Positions 52,226 through 62,228 of a stretch of DNA of 64,000 nucleotides are shown here, piece after piece. The notes under the pieces were generated by a model. It ran no database searches. It was not told where the DNA came from and worked only from the letters and a program-made list of their open reading frames with translations. Numbering within the stretch: the first letter of the stretch is position 1; each line of letters starts with the position of its first letter. Both the position numbers and the translations under genes were made by a program. The DNA lies in NCBI RefSeq assembly GCF_025770765.1, contig NZ_JANZKY010000006.1, positions 124,001 to 188,000 on the forward strand, read 5' to 3'. Origin of the DNA: Propionivibrio soli. GTDB lineage: Bacteria; Pseudomonadota; Gammaproteobacteria; Burkholderiales; Rhodocyclaceae.

Positions 52226-55200
52226 TTGACGCGAAAACCGGAGTTTGCCGATTGCCTGGCTGCTGATCAGCGCCGCTTGCGTTCGTTGGCGCGCGACCTG
52301 CGTCATCTGTTCGGCGCGCGGAAGGATGCGGCGCAAACCGAGTTAGAGCGGCTCATCGAGAAGTCGCGTGCGGCGGTTGCTGTACGGCGTGAAAATCTTC
52401 CTCGTCCGAAGTTCCCTGCTGAGCTTCCGGTCAACGAGCGCCGAGGCGAGATCGCCGAGTTGATCGAGAAGCATCAGGTGGTGATCGTTTGCGGTGAGAC
52501 GGGATCGGGCAAAACGACGCAGTTGCCGAAGATCTGCCTCGAGCTTGGGCGCGGCACGACGGGCCAGATCGGTCACACGCAACCGCGGCGTATCGCGGCG
52601 CGTTCGACGGCGGCGCGCATCGCACAGGAACTGGAAAGCGAACTCGGCCGGCTCGTGGGATACAAGATTCGCTTTACCGATCGCACCTCGCCGCAGTCGT
52701 ACGTAAAATTAATGACGGACGGCATTCTGCTGGCGGAGACGCAGGGCGATCCCTTTCTTGCGCAGTACGACACGCTGATCATCGACGAGGCGCACGAGCG
52801 GAGCCTGAACATCGATTTCCTGCTCGGGTACCTCAAACAGTTGCTGCCGAAGCGTCCGGACTTGAAAGTCGTCATCACCTCGGCGACGATCGATGCCGAA
52901 CGCTTCGCGCAGCACTTCGCCAGCAATGGAAAAACCGCCCCGGTGATCGAGGTCTCCGGTCGCCTGTACCCGGTGGAAGTCCGCTATCGCCCAGTACAGA
53001 CGGAGGAAGCAGAGGAGGACGACGAGCGCGATCTTTATGACGCGATCGTCGATGCTTGCGACGAGCTCAATCGCATCGGACCCGGTGACATCCTCGTCTT
53101 CCTGCCTGGCGAGCGTGAAATCCGCGATGCGGCCGAAGCTCTGCGCAAGCATACGTTCGGCCGGGGTGGCGGTGCCCACACGCCGACAGAAATCCTGCCG
53201 TTGTTCGCCCGGCTTTCCGCGGAAGAGCAATCGCGTATCTTCAGGTCGCATCAAGGACGGCGCATCGTGCTGGCAACCAACGTTGCCGAAACCTCGTTGA
53301 CCGTCCCCGGCATCCGTTACGTAGTCGATTCGGGACTAGCGCGCGTCAAGCGCTATTCCTATCGCAACAAGGTCGAGCAGTTGCAGGTCGAGAAGGTTGC
53401 ACAGGCGTCCGCCAATCAACGTGCAGGGCGCTGTGGACGGGTGGCCGCGGGGGTGTGCATTCGCCTTTACGACGAAGAAGACTTCGCGCGCAGGCCCGCA
53501 TATTCAGACCCGGAGATCCTGCGTTCGTCGCTTGCGGGCGTCATCCTGCGCATGAAGTCGCTACGGCTCGGCGACGTTGAGTCATTCCCATTCATCGAAC
53601 CACCACCGCCCAAGGCGATTACCGACGGGTACCAGTTGTTGCTGGAACTGGGCGCGGTGACCGAAGAGCGGGCACTAACACCGGTCGGGCAGGAACTCGC
53701 CAAGCTGCCGCTGGACCCGCGCGTAGCGCGCATGATCGTTGCTGCGCGGGAGGAAGACTGCCTCTCCGAGCTGCTGGTCATCGCTGCCGCGCTCACCGTT
53801 CAAGATCCGCGCGAGCGCCCCCAGGAAAAGCAGGGTACGGCCGACGCGGCGCACAAGAAATTCGCCGACGAGAAATCCGAGTTCCTGTCCTGGTTGAAAC
53901 TCTGGCAATGGTACGAAGGTGAGCTGGAGCACAAAAAATCGCAACGTAAGCTAGTGCAGGCTTGCCATGCCAACTTCCTGTCGGCGCTGCGTATGCGCGA
54001 GTGGCACGACGTCCACACTCAGTTGCATGCCGTGGCAACCGAACACGGCTGGATCAAAGGCTTGGGGCCGGACGTGTCTGCCCAAAAGAAGGTGGCTCCG
54101 GCACGTTCCGGGAACTCGGCACATAGTGAGCCTTCCGACTTGGCACGACCCCGCCTGGCGCCCGCTAGCCCGGCCACCTACGATGCTATCCACCGCGCCT
54201 TGCTCTCAGGCTTGCTCGGCAACATTGGCTGCAAATCGGAGGACTCCGGGCATTATCTTGGCGCGCGCGGGATTAAATTCCTGATCCACCCAGGATCGGC
54301 GCTCGTCAAGAAAGCCGGCAAGTGGATCGCCGCCGCCGAGATCACCGAGACGACCAAACTTTTCGCGCGCTGCGTTGCCCGTATCGAACCCGAGTGGCTG
54401 GAGAAGGTCGGGGCGCACCTGATCAAGAAGAGCTACTTCGATCCGCATTGGGAGAAGAAGGCGATGCAGGCCGTGGCCTTCGAGCGCTCCACGCTTTACG
54501 GCATCGTCGTCAATCCGAGAAAGCGCGTGAATTACGGTCCGATGAATCTGGCCGAAGCGCGCGAACTCTTCATACGGGAAGGGCTGGTCGGCGGCGAGAT
54601 CGCCGATGAGTATGCGCGCCGGTGGGGGTTCTACACCCACAATCATCAGCTGATGCTCGACATCGAGACGCTGGAGCACAAGTCGCGCCGGCCCGACGTG
54701 CTGGTCGACGATGAGCTGATCGTCGCCTTCTATGACCGGATCATTCCCGAGGGCGTCACGAACGGTGTCGATTTCGACAAGTGGCGCAAGGAAGCCGAAC
54801 GCGATAACCCGAAGCTGCTGTATCTCAAGCGTGAAGACCTGATGCGGCACGAGGCCGCCGGAGTCACGACCGACGCCTTTCCGCCGCACATCAAGCTCGG
54901 CGGCGTCGACTTCGAGCTCTCGTATCACTTCGAGCCGGGATCGCCGAAAGACGGCGTAACAGTGACCGTGCCGCTCGCCCAACTCAATCAGATTCCGCTG
55001 TGCCGCTGCGAGTGGTTGGTCCCAGGCCTGCTCAAGGAAAAGGTCGTGCAACTCGTCAAGACCTTGCCGCAGAAGATACGCTCCAAACTTGTTCCCGTTC
55101 CTGAATTTGCCGCCGAGTTCGTTGCTGCTGTACCGGCTTCGGACAAAGGGCTGGTTCCGGTGTTGGTCCACTACATCCTGCAAACGCGTGGCCTCAATGC

Positions 55201-56239
55201 GCGGGGTTGGGAAATCACGCCGGATGCCTTTCGCCCGGATGCTTTGCCGGCGCATTTCGCTTTCAACTTCAAGCTCGTTGATGAACACGGGCGGCAACTC
55301 GGCATGAGTCGCAATCTGGGCGAGCTGCGTGCGGAGTGGGGCGGACAGGCCAAGCAGGAGTTCTCTGACCTGCACGAGACGCCGTCCGAATACGCGGGCA
55401 TGACGGACTGGACCTTCGGCGAGCTGCCGGAACTCATGGAGGTGGAAGTCGCGGGCCAACGCGTGATCGGGTATCCGGCGTTGCACGATGATCGAGACTC
55501 GGTGTCGCTACGTGTGTTCGATACGCTGGACGAGGCGCGCGAAGTTCACGGCGCCGGATTGTTGCGCTTGTTCCGATTGCAGTTCAAAGAGCAGCTCAAA
55601 TACTTCGAGAAGAACCTGCCGAATCTCACGCAGATGGCGATGCAGTACATGACGCTGGGGTCGCAGGACGAGTTGCGTCAGCAACTTCTCGACGTTGCCT
55701 TTGCCCGCGCCTGCCTTGCCGAACCGTGGCCGAGCGATGCCGCGAGCTTCCGTCAGCGCTGCGCCGAGTCCAAGCCGCGCCTCGGCTTGCTGGCGCAGGA
55801 GATTTCACGGCTGATCGGCCAGATTCTCGGCGAGTGGCTATCCGTTCAAAAGAAGCTGACGGCATTCAAGATGCATGCGGCCGCCGTGCAGGACATTGAA
55901 AAGCAGCTTGCGCGGCTGGTGAGCAAGCGTTTTGTCACCGGTACGCCGTTTGAGCGCTTGCAACACTTTCCGCGCTATCTCAAAGCCATTGGCTTGCGCC
56001 TCGACAAGCTGAAGGCAAATCCGTCGCGCGATGCGCAGTTGATGACCGAGTATTCGCCGTTGTGGACGAACTACGAGCGCCGGGCCAACGTGCTCGCCAA
56101 GCAGGGTATTGCCAACCCGCAGGTCGAGCAGTTCCGCTGGCTGCTTGAAGAGCTGCGCGTGCAATTGTTCGCGCAGGAGCTACGTACCCCCGCACCCGTC
56201 TCCGTAAAGCGTTTGCAGAAAATGTGGGAAAGCCTCTAG
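52226..56239 (+). CDS. hrpA: ATP-dependent RNA helicase HrpA
   Basis: A 1337-residue DEAH helicase; HrpA in Escherichia coli has about 1300. Walker A is CGETGSGKTTQLPK, the DEAH box is DEAHERS, motif III is SATIDAERF, and motif VI is QRAGRCGRVAAG. The C-terminal HrpA-specific region (DUF3418-like) is complete. HrpA handles stalled ribosomes and mRNA processing. The first in-frame start after a stop at 52220 is TTG at 52226; there is no good ribosome-binding site, so translation may be weak. Confidence 0.95.
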   Translation: MTRKPEFADCLAADQRRLRSLARDLRHLFGARKDAAQTELERLIEKSRAAVAVRRENLPRPKFPAELPVNERRGEIAELIEKHQVVIVCGETGSGKTTQLPKICLELGRGTTGQIGHTQPRRIAARSTAARIAQELESELGRLVGYKIRFTDRTSPQSYVKLMTDGILLAETQGDPFLAQYDTLIIDEAHERSLNIDFLLGYLKQLLPKRPDLKVVITSATIDAERFAQHFASNGKTAPVIEVSGRLYPVEVRYRPVQTEEAEEDDERDLYDAIVDACDELNRIGPGDILVFLPGEREIRDAAEALRKHTFGRGGGAHTPTEILPLFARLSAEEQSRIFRSHQGRRIVLATNVAETSLTVPGIRYVVDSGLARVKRYSYRNKVEQLQVEKVAQASANQRAGRCGRVAAGVCIRLYDEEDFARRPAYSDPEILRSSLAGVILRMKSLRLGDVESFPFIEPPPPKAITDGYQLLLELGAVTEERALTPVGQELAKLPLDPRVARMIVAAREEDCLSELLVIAAALTVQDPRERPQEKQGTADAAHKKFADEKSEFLSWLKLWQWYEGELEHKKSQRKLVQACHANFLSALRMREWHDVHTQLHAVATEHGWIKGLGPDVSAQKKVAPARSGNSAHSEPSDLARPRLAPASPATYDAIHRALLSGLLGNIGCKSEDSGHYLGARGIKFLIHPGSALVKKAGKWIAAAEITETTKLFARCVARIEPEWLEKVGAHLIKKSYFDPHWEKKAMQAVAFERSTLYGIVVNPRKRVNYGPMNLAEARELFIREGLVGGEIADEYARRWGFYTHNHQLMLDIETLEHKSRRPDVLVDDELIVAFYDRIIPEGVTNGVDFDKWRKEAERDNPKLLYLKREDLMRHEAAGVTTDAFPPHIKLGGVDFELSYHFEPGSPKDGVTVTVPLAQLNQIPLCRCEWLVPGLLKEKVVQLVKTLPQKIRSKLVPVPEFAAEFVAAVPASDKGLVPVLVHYILQTRGLNARGWEITPDAFRPDALPAHFAFNFKLVDEHGRQLGMSRNLGELRAEWGGQAKQEFSDLHETPSEYAGMTDWTFGELPELMEVEVAGQRVIGYPALHDDRDSVSLRVFDTLDEAREVHGAGLLRLFRLQFKEQLKYFEKNLPNLTQMAMQYMTLGSQDELRQQLLDVAFARACLAEPWPSDAASFRQRCAESKPRLGLLAQEISRLIGQILGEWLSVQKKLTAFKMHAAAVQDIEKQLARLVSKRFVTGTPFERLQHFPRYLKAIGLRLDKLKANPSRDAQLMTEYSPLWTNYERRANVLAKQGIANPQVEQFRWLLEELRVQLFAQELRTPAPVSVKRLQKMWESL

Positions 56240-56345
56240 CCGCGATAGAAGCGCCCGGCTTTACGGACTCGCGGCCTAGCCTTGCCGTTCCTGGTGCAGG
56301 CTTGCTGTACCCGTGACTCTGATGCCAGGTTGGCCGAGCATCTGG

Positions 56346-56954
56346 TCAGCGAGACGATGCGGCGACCCGAGCTGCAAGCGCCAGCAAGGCAACGCCGATC
56401 GCGCGTTCAAACCATTTGAGATAACGCCGGAGATAAGCGAGGACGGTTTGCGCGGAGAAGAGGCTGGCGACGACAGTAAACCAGAGCATCGATTCGGCAA
56501 CGAGAACGCTCCAGAGAATCGCTCCATCGGTGAGTGAAAGATCGGCGCTCAGCACCTGAGAAAGAATGCTCCCGAAATAGAGCATCGCTTTTGGATTCAG
56601 AAGATTGGTCAGCAGGCCGGTCAAAAATGCACGGCCTCCAGGAAGTGCGTTTCCAGCGTTGGGCATTTCGCCTTTCGACCGCAGGCACTGAATGCCGAGC
56701 CAGGCCAGGTAGAGAGCACCGACTACGGAGAGTATGCCGGAAACCCCGGGGAGTGCCGCCAGAACAACGGACAATCCCAGCATGCAGATCACAACGTAAA
56801 CCCCGATGCTCGTGGCTACACCAGCCGCGGCATAGATACCGGACCGTCGCCCCGACACGATCGATAGCCGGGTGATGACGGCAAAGTCGGGGCCGGGCGA
56901 GATCAGAGCGATCGCGTGGATCGTGCAAATAAAGGCCAAGGTGTGCCAAGTCAT
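56346..56954 (-). CDS. LysE/RhtB family amino-acid exporter
   Basis: A 202-residue inner-membrane protein with about six helices. The N-terminal SPGPDFAVITRLSIVSGRRSG is the family signature, followed by LYLAWLGIQCLRS and FLTGLLTNLLNPKAMLYF. It exports amino acids or homoserine lactones; the exact substrate is not known. GGAGAG lies just before this ATG, which is preferred to one 27 bases upstream. Confidence 0.92.
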   Translation of the reverse strand: MTWHTLAFICTIHAIALISPGPDFAVITRLSIVSGRRSGIYAAAGVATSIGVYVVICMLGLSVVLAALPGVSGILSVVGALYLAWLGIQCLRSKGEMPNAGNALPGGRAFLTGLLTNLLNPKAMLYFGSILSQVLSADLSLTDGAILWSVLVAESMLWFTVVASLFSAQTVLAYLRRYLKWFERAIGVALLALAARVAASSR

Positions 56955-57032
56955 GGGTCTCTCCAATAATGGCCGGGGCAAACCGCATGCGGCGCTCGGC
57001 GGTTGGTGCGCTCGTCCTGTCCGGGGTGCTTT

Positions 57033-57584
57033 TTACATTGCGCGTACGAGGCGGGCAAATGCGTCGACCGAATCCCAGTCGGTGAATTCCCTGACTGTCG
57101 CCGGGTCGGTGGGCCCTTTGGTAATCAGCATGATAAGCCGAATCATCTGCCGATCAAAAAAACCGTATCTCGGATAATCCAACTTGCCTGCAAAGACCGC
57201 GAGGTTCTTCGGCCGCCAACGAGTACGTTGCAGAAACTTGCGCATATACGGGTTCGTGTCCGGGCGATTCTTCTCGGGCTTACGCGCCACGATATTGACT
57301 GTGAAGAAAGCGTTGGGCTTGCTGTCCAGCAAAGGCAGATGGCCCTCGATGAAATCGAATACGCACGGTCTGTGCTTGCCGTAGCGGATGCTGGCGCCAA
57401 TGACGATCTTGTCGAACGATGCCAGATCAATCTGAGCGTGCTCTTCGATGGGTAGAATCGTTACACCGATTTCCGGTTGGTGTGCCCCGGATTGCTTCGC
57501 TTCTTCGATACATTCCTTGAGACGACGGCATATCTTGAGCGTATGCCCATCTGTTGTGGAATAGAGAATGAGAACGGTCGTCAT
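57033..57584 (-). CDS. hemG: Menaquinone-dependent protoporphyrinogen IX dehydrogenase (flavodoxin-like)
   Basis: A 183-residue flavodoxin-fold protein: FMN phosphate loop LILYSTTDGHTLKICRRL at the start, then IVIGASIRYGKHRP and the HemG-type long insert VARKPEKNRPDTNPYMRKF. HemG oxidises protoporphyrinogen IX in heme synthesis at the membrane. The upstream-open frame is ignored because this ATG begins the flavodoxin strand. Confidence 0.88.
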   Translation of the reverse strand: MTTVLILYSTTDGHTLKICRRLKECIEEAKQSGAHQPEIGVTILPIEEHAQIDLASFDKIVIGASIRYGKHRPCVFDFIEGHLPLLDSKPNAFFTVNIVARKPEKNRPDTNPYMRKFLQRTRWRPKNLAVFAGKLDYPRYGFFDRQMIRLIMLITKGPTDPATVREFTDWDSVDAFARLVRAM

Positions 57585-57844
57585 GCGTGGTTCGATTCCT
57601 TTGCTTTTCGCGAGTCTGGCATGTGCTTGCTCTGCCCGCATTCCGGAAAAATGCTTCTGTACTCTGTAGAGAATGTGGTGTGGATAGGCTTGCCGCTTCG
57701 TTAAATGTGTTGAATGTTGCCACCATTGCATCTACGATGCCCCGATGTCTATTGCGCGTCCGGCCTGAGCAAGGATAGGCAGTCTTTCACCGTTTAACGA
57801 TTTGCCCGCGGCGTCGGCGGTTACTCAATTATTCCGGAGGATTG

Positions 57845-59230
57845 ATGCAGTACTTGCACGAGTTCTTCAACACGGTCAATGGGATCGTTTGGGGCGTTCC
57901 GATGATTGTTCTGATCCTCGGGACGGGGTTTTATCTTCAATTGCGCCTTGGGTTCATGCCCATACTAAAGATCGGTGCCGGTTTTCGCATGATACTGCGC
58001 AGCCGAACGCCCGATGGCGAGGCCAAAGGTGATATCACACCCTTTGCCGCGCTCATGACGTGCCTTTCCGCGACAGTGGGCACAGGCAATATCGCCGGGG
58101 TGGCCACGGCCATTGCAGTGGGAGGCCCCGGAGCATTGTTCTGGATGTGGATGACCGCGCTGGTCGGCATGGCAACAAAGTACGGCGAAGTAGTTCTCGC
58201 TGTCAGGTATCGCGAGATCGACGCGCGTGGCGAATTGGCTGGCGGGCCGATGTATGCCATCAAAAACGGCCTGAGCAAAAACTGGCGCTGGCTGGCTGCT
58301 GCATTCTCGATATTCGGGGGGCTGGCAGGATTCGGCATTGGCAACATGGTCCAGGCGAACGGGATTTCCAGCGCCATGCGCGCTGCATTCGGTCTTCCGA
58401 CCTGGGTTACGGGAGTCATCCTCGTTGTGCTCACCGGCCTTGTGGTACTGGGTGGCATCAAGCGCATCGGTAAGGTTGCGGAATTCCTCGTGCCCGCGAT
58501 GTGCGTCGGGTATATCGGTTGCTGCTGCGTCGTGCTGTTTGTCTTTGCCGAGCGAATTCCGGATGCATTTGCCTTGATTTTCGCCCAAGCGTTCAGCCCA
58601 ACGGCCGCGACGGGGGGATTTGTCGGTTCCACGGTGCTCATGGCGATTCAGAAAGGCGTATCGAGAGGCATCTTTTCCAACGAAGCGGGGCTCGGGACGG
58701 CGGGCATTGCGCAGGCCGCTGGGTCTAGTGCTCAACCCGTCTACTCCGGGCTGATCGGCATGATGGGCACGTTTATCGATACGATTATCGTGTGCACTAT
58801 GACCGGCCTGATGCTTGTTGTCAGCGGTGTCTGGTCATCGGGTGCGAATGGAGCAGAACTGACGACAGCCGGATTCGAGGCCGCAATGCCCGGCTTCGGG
58901 AAATACCTCCTAGCGTTGTCCCTCGCCGTTTTCGCGTTCACAACGATTCTCGGGTGGGCGTATTACGGGGAGAAATGCTGGGAGTACCTGCTCGGTACGG
59001 TGACGGCGAAGCCGTTCCGGGTCTTGTGGACTGTCGCTGTCTTCCCGGGGGCCGTGCTTAGCCTCGATTTCGCTTGGCTGGTGGCCGATACGTTGAACGC
59101 GCTGATGGCCATTCCCAACCTCATCGTGCTCCTTCTCCTGTCTCCCCAAATTGTCTCGTTGACGCGAGCGTATTTCGCGGACGAGAACGACGAGGACGGG
59201 CAACTGATGCCAATACCGGAAAAGGACTGA
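57845..59230 (+). CDS. Alanine/sodium symporter (AGCS family)
   Basis: A 461-residue inner-membrane transporter with about eleven helices. The family signature GGPGALFWMWMTALVGMATKY is intact, as are TVGTGNIAGVATAI and SNEAGLGTA. It takes up alanine or glycine with sodium. AGGAGG-like CGGAGG precedes the ATG by about six bases. A TTG one codon earlier is disregarded. Confidence 0.93.
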   Translation: MQYLHEFFNTVNGIVWGVPMIVLILGTGFYLQLRLGFMPILKIGAGFRMILRSRTPDGEAKGDITPFAALMTCLSATVGTGNIAGVATAIAVGGPGALFWMWMTALVGMATKYGEVVLAVRYREIDARGELAGGPMYAIKNGLSKNWRWLAAAFSIFGGLAGFGIGNMVQANGISSAMRAAFGLPTWVTGVILVVLTGLVVLGGIKRIGKVAEFLVPAMCVGYIGCCCVVLFVFAERIPDAFALIFAQAFSPTAATGGFVGSTVLMAIQKGVSRGIFSNEAGLGTAGIAQAAGSSAQPVYSGLIGMMGTFIDTIIVCTMTGLMLVVSGVWSSGANGAELTTAGFEAAMPGFGKYLLALSLAVFAFTTILGWAYYGEKCWEYLLGTVTAKPFRVLWTVAVFPGAVLSLDFAWLVADTLNALMAIPNLIVLLLLSPQIVSLTRAYFADENDEDGQLMPIPEKD

Positions 59231-59280
59231 GCAACTTGATGTTCCGGTGCCGCGATGGCGCCGGAACATCAAAGACGGAA

Positions 59281-60015
59281 ATGCGCATGACCGAGATGAT
59301 TCGTGCCGTGCAACGCAGCTTGGCATCGCTCCGGCAAGGTAAGGTGTGGCTCTATATCCTGGGTCCGGCGCTGGCCGCGTTGATCCTTCTGTTCGTGCTT
59401 GGACTCGCGACGCTCGACTATCTGGTCAGTAGATTCATCGAACAGCCGCCGATGAGTTGGATGGCCGGGTGGGGCGCCGTTTGGCTGGCTAAGGTGCTCG
59501 CCTTGCTTGGCGGCTGGCTGGTATTGTTGTCGGCGAGTTATCTGGTGGCGATGTTGTTAACCGCCATCGTCGTGCTGCCACTCATGCTGAACCACGTTGC
59601 CGCGCGTGATTACCCCGACCTCGTGCGCCAAGGACGCGACAGCTTCGTGGCATCAACGTGGAACAGCGTTTGGGCGGCGGTTCTGTTCGTCATCGGGTGG
59701 GTTGCCACCATGCCGTTCTGGTTGGTGCCCGGACTCGGGCTTCTGCTCCCGCTGTTCTGGATTAGTTGGCTTAACCGGCGGACCTATGCCTACGACGCGC
59801 TAGCGGTACATGCGACCGCCGATGAATGGCGCAGGTTACGACGCGAGCACGCGCTGCCGATGCTGGGCCTCGGACTGGCGATGGCCGCTCTCAGCCATGT
59901 TCCATTGATCGGCCTGCTGGCCCCTTCGCTGGCAGCGCTCGCTTATATTCACTACGGTCTTGAGGCACTGCGCAGACTGCGCCAAGGATCGGTAGTGGCT
60001 GTCGCAAATTCCTGA
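59281..60015 (+). CDS. EI24 domain-containing membrane protein
   Basis: A 244-residue inner-membrane protein of the EI24/CysZ-like group: MTEMIRAVQRSLASLRQGKV at the start, four or more helices, and GLGLLLPLFWISWLNRRTYAYDAL near residue 160. Function in betaproteobacteria is not defined; sulfate transport (CysZ) is a remote relative. The start is uncertain among 59239, 59281 and 59287. Confidence 0.82.
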   Translation: MRMTEMIRAVQRSLASLRQGKVWLYILGPALAALILLFVLGLATLDYLVSRFIEQPPMSWMAGWGAVWLAKVLALLGGWLVLLSASYLVAMLLTAIVVLPLMLNHVAARDYPDLVRQGRDSFVASTWNSVWAAVLFVIGWVATMPFWLVPGLGLLLPLFWISWLNRRTYAYDALAVHATADEWRRLRREHALPMLGLGLAMAALSHVPLIGLLAPSLAALAYIHYGLEALRRLRQGSVVAVANS

Positions 60016-60145
60016 GTCAGCTAAGGCGTTCGCGGCCAGCGCTCCGCACCAATCAGCCGGGCATGGGCAAGATGCTGATCGACGTCTGTGGCGTCTGTGG
60101 CTCACTGGCATTGAAGCGTTCTGGCTTTACAAGATAGGAGACATC

Positions 60146-60901
60146 ATGGACTTTGGCGCACTGATCATCGGCGATGAAATTCTTTCGGGAAAGCGCACCG
60201 ATCGCCATTTTCAGAAAATGACGCAGCTGCTCTCGGAGCGGGGCCTTCGTCTGTCCTGGGTCGAGTACATTGGCGACGACCGGCCGCGCATCGCTGCCGC
60301 ACTTAGACGCAGCTTTTCGGCCGGCGATATCGTCTTCAGCTTCGGCGGTATCGGGAATACGCCGGACGACCATACGCGGCAGGCGGCGGCGGAGGCGCTC
60401 AGCGTTGAGCTCGTCCTGCATCCCGATGCCGAAGGTGAGATCCGTGCCCGCTTCGCCGACGATATCACCCCGCAGCGTCTCCTCCTCGGCACCTTCCCGC
60501 GCGGGGTGGATATCATCCCCAATCCCTTCAACCGCATTCCTGGATTCAGAGTACGCGACCATCACTTCTTGCCCGGTTTTCCGCAGATGGCCCACCCCAT
60601 GGCCGCCTGGTCGCTCGACACGTACTACTCTTCGCTGTTCAACCGGCATCCCGCAGTCGACAAGGCGTTCCTGCTCACCGGGCCGCGGGCGTACGAAAGC
60701 GCCTTGCTCGATCTGATGGATCGCGTTGTTGCCGAGTATCCGACCTTACGTTTATTCAGCTTGCCCTCGATCGGCGAGGACGGACAACGGCGACACTTGG
60801 AGCTTGGCGTCGAGGGCGAACAGGCGCTCGTGGACGAAGCGATGGAAGTGATCAGGAAAGAGGTGGAGTTCCGCGGGATTGAGTGGCGGTGGCGCGACTG
60901 A
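60146..60901 (+). CDS. Molybdopterin-binding (MoaB/CinA N-terminal-like) protein
   Basis: A 251-residue protein with the MoCF-fold motifs ALIIGDEILSGKRTD and FSFGGIGNTPDDHTRQAAAEAL, where GGIGxTxDD is the family loop. It lacks the CinA C-terminal amidohydrolase domain. A role in molybdenum cofactor handling or pyridine-nucleotide repair is possible. ATG start, monocistronic between EI24 and the lpt operon. Confidence 0.88.
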   Translation: MDFGALIIGDEILSGKRTDRHFQKMTQLLSERGLRLSWVEYIGDDRPRIAAALRRSFSAGDIVFSFGGIGNTPDDHTRQAAAEALSVELVLHPDAEGEIRARFADDITPQRLLLGTFPRGVDIIPNPFNRIPGFRVRDHHFLPGFPQMAHPMAAWSLDTYYSSLFNRHPAVDKAFLLTGPRAYESALLDLMDRVVAEYPTLRLFSLPSIGEDGQRRHLELGVEGEQALVDEAMEVIRKEVEFRGIEWRWRD

Positions 60902-61041
60902 CGCCACCGCGGGAGGCCAGCTCCGAATCGGTCGCCCTACTACGCAGGCAAAGCCAGTCCGATCACAAAGCTAGGCCGACACACGTTGCAGCATTCGCTG
61001 GTAATCGGAGTAGGCCCTTTTTCCGGCGGCGTTAGCGCAGC

Positions 61042-61641
61042 CTATTGCGGTGCGGGTGTAACCGCGGGCGAGGGCTTGAGCGACAAGGGGTCGCCGCCTG
61101 TTTCAGCCGGGGGCGCATTCTTGCCCTTCGGCTGGATGATGGCGCGTACGCGGGCTTGCGGGGCGCCGGTCGCCGTCTTGGTTTCGCCCGCGCTTGTCGC
61201 AACGTACTTTTCAGTCAATGCGTCGTATGAGATGTAAGTACCGCGGACCTCGTCCTGCCCGTTCTGGACCCATGCGCGGTTGAAGAACTCCGTTTTTTCG
61301 TTTCGCGCATCGTGCTCGATGCGCTCACCTTCGCCTTCGATATAGTCATCGCGTCCTTCTCGCTTTTGGCGGAACCGTGCCAAGCCATTGGCGCCACCGA
61401 TGGCCACGCCTTTCTGGAACCCGTCTGCGTCCTGCGTGACGACGAGCTTGTTGGTGCGGATTTGCAGGGTACCCTGCGTCAAAATGACGTTGCCTTCAAA
61501 GGTCTGAACCTTCTTGATGTCGTCCATATGAATCCGGTCGGCCTCAAGGTTGATCGGCTTCTCGCGGTCGGCACGCTCCGCGTGTACCGGTAAGGTAAGC
61601 GCCGTCAGCACGGCGAATAGAGTGGCTTGGATCGTCTTCAT
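61042..61641 (-). CDS. lptA: LPS transport periplasmic protein LptA
   Basis: LptA forms the periplasmic bridge carrying LPS from LptC to LptD. The 199-residue protein has a signal peptide (MKTIQATLFAVLTALTLPVHA) and the OstA-like beta-jellyroll with EADRIHMDDIKKVQTFEGNV and DYIEGEGERIEHDARNEKTE, plus a Pro-rich tail. Its start overlaps the lptC stop by four bases. lptB is not visible downstream. Confidence 0.93.
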   Translation of the reverse strand: MKTIQATLFAVLTALTLPVHAERADREKPINLEADRIHMDDIKKVQTFEGNVILTQGTLQIRTNKLVVTQDADGFQKGVAIGGANGLARFRQKREGRDDYIEGEGERIEHDARNEKTEFFNRAWVQNGQDEVRGTYISYDALTEKYVATSAGETKTATGAPQARVRAIIQPKGKNAPPAETGGDPLSLKPSPAVTPAPQ

Positions 61642-62228
61642 GGCTTTGACTTCTTGGCGTGCCTGCTTTCCAGCATAGCGAAAGCGTGCGATTCGAGAAT
61701 GTAGATCTGGGTGCTCGTATTGAGCTGCATCCCGATACCTTTCACCCAGGATCCCCCTTCAGTGATCAATACCGGATCCTTGGTGAACGCCCGGTCTTCG
61801 TCGGGCAGAACGGTAAGCGTGTTCGTAGTCGCCGTCATCACGTCGTACTTGCCGTCAGGCTCGCGGCGGACTTTGACGTTCTCGTAAAGATCGACTTGCC
61901 GGCCTGTTTTATCCATGTGCGCGCGTTCGGCCGTAATCCTCGTCGGCGGTTTCTTGGGGCGCAGGTATTCGAGGTCCGGTTTGGTCAGGTCCGTCGTGTC
62001 GTCATCCGGGTAGTGCCGGATGTCGGTTGCCTTCAAGGTATATTGTAGCTGCCCGGTTGGGTCAAGCTTGCGTAGTGTGGCACCGGTAATCACGTAATCC
62101 GGATCATGACGAGTCTTGCCATCGCGCCTTTCTTCCGGCAGCTCGGTTGCGTAGCGCAGCCAAAATGTCAGCGCTGCCAGAGCCAGAAGAAGACTCAGCG
62201 GAAAAAGCGCACTTCCCCAGTTCCTCAT
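61638..62228 (-). CDS. lptC: LPS export protein LptC
   Basis: LptC receives LPS from the LptBFG transporter and hands it to LptA. The 196-residue bitopic protein has one N-terminal helix (ALFPLSLLLALAALTFWLRY) and the periplasmic jellyroll (PDYVITGATLRKLDPTGQL; RITAERAHMDKTGRQVDLY). The ATG overlaps the kdsC stop by four bases. Confidence 0.92.
   Translation of the reverse strand: MRNWGSALFPLSLLLALAALTFWLRYATELPEERRDGKTRHDPDYVITGATLRKLDPTGQLQYTLKATDIRHYPDDDTTDLTKPDLEYLRPKKPPTRITAERAHMDKTGRQVDLYENVKVRREPDGKYDVMTATTNTLTVLPDEDRAFTKDPVLITEGGSWVKGIGMQLNTSTQIYILESHAFAMLESRHAKKSKP

Noticed and set aside
54206-55486. 426-codon minus-strand frame within hrpA
   Set aside because: Antisense to a confidently identified helicase; no recognisable domain.
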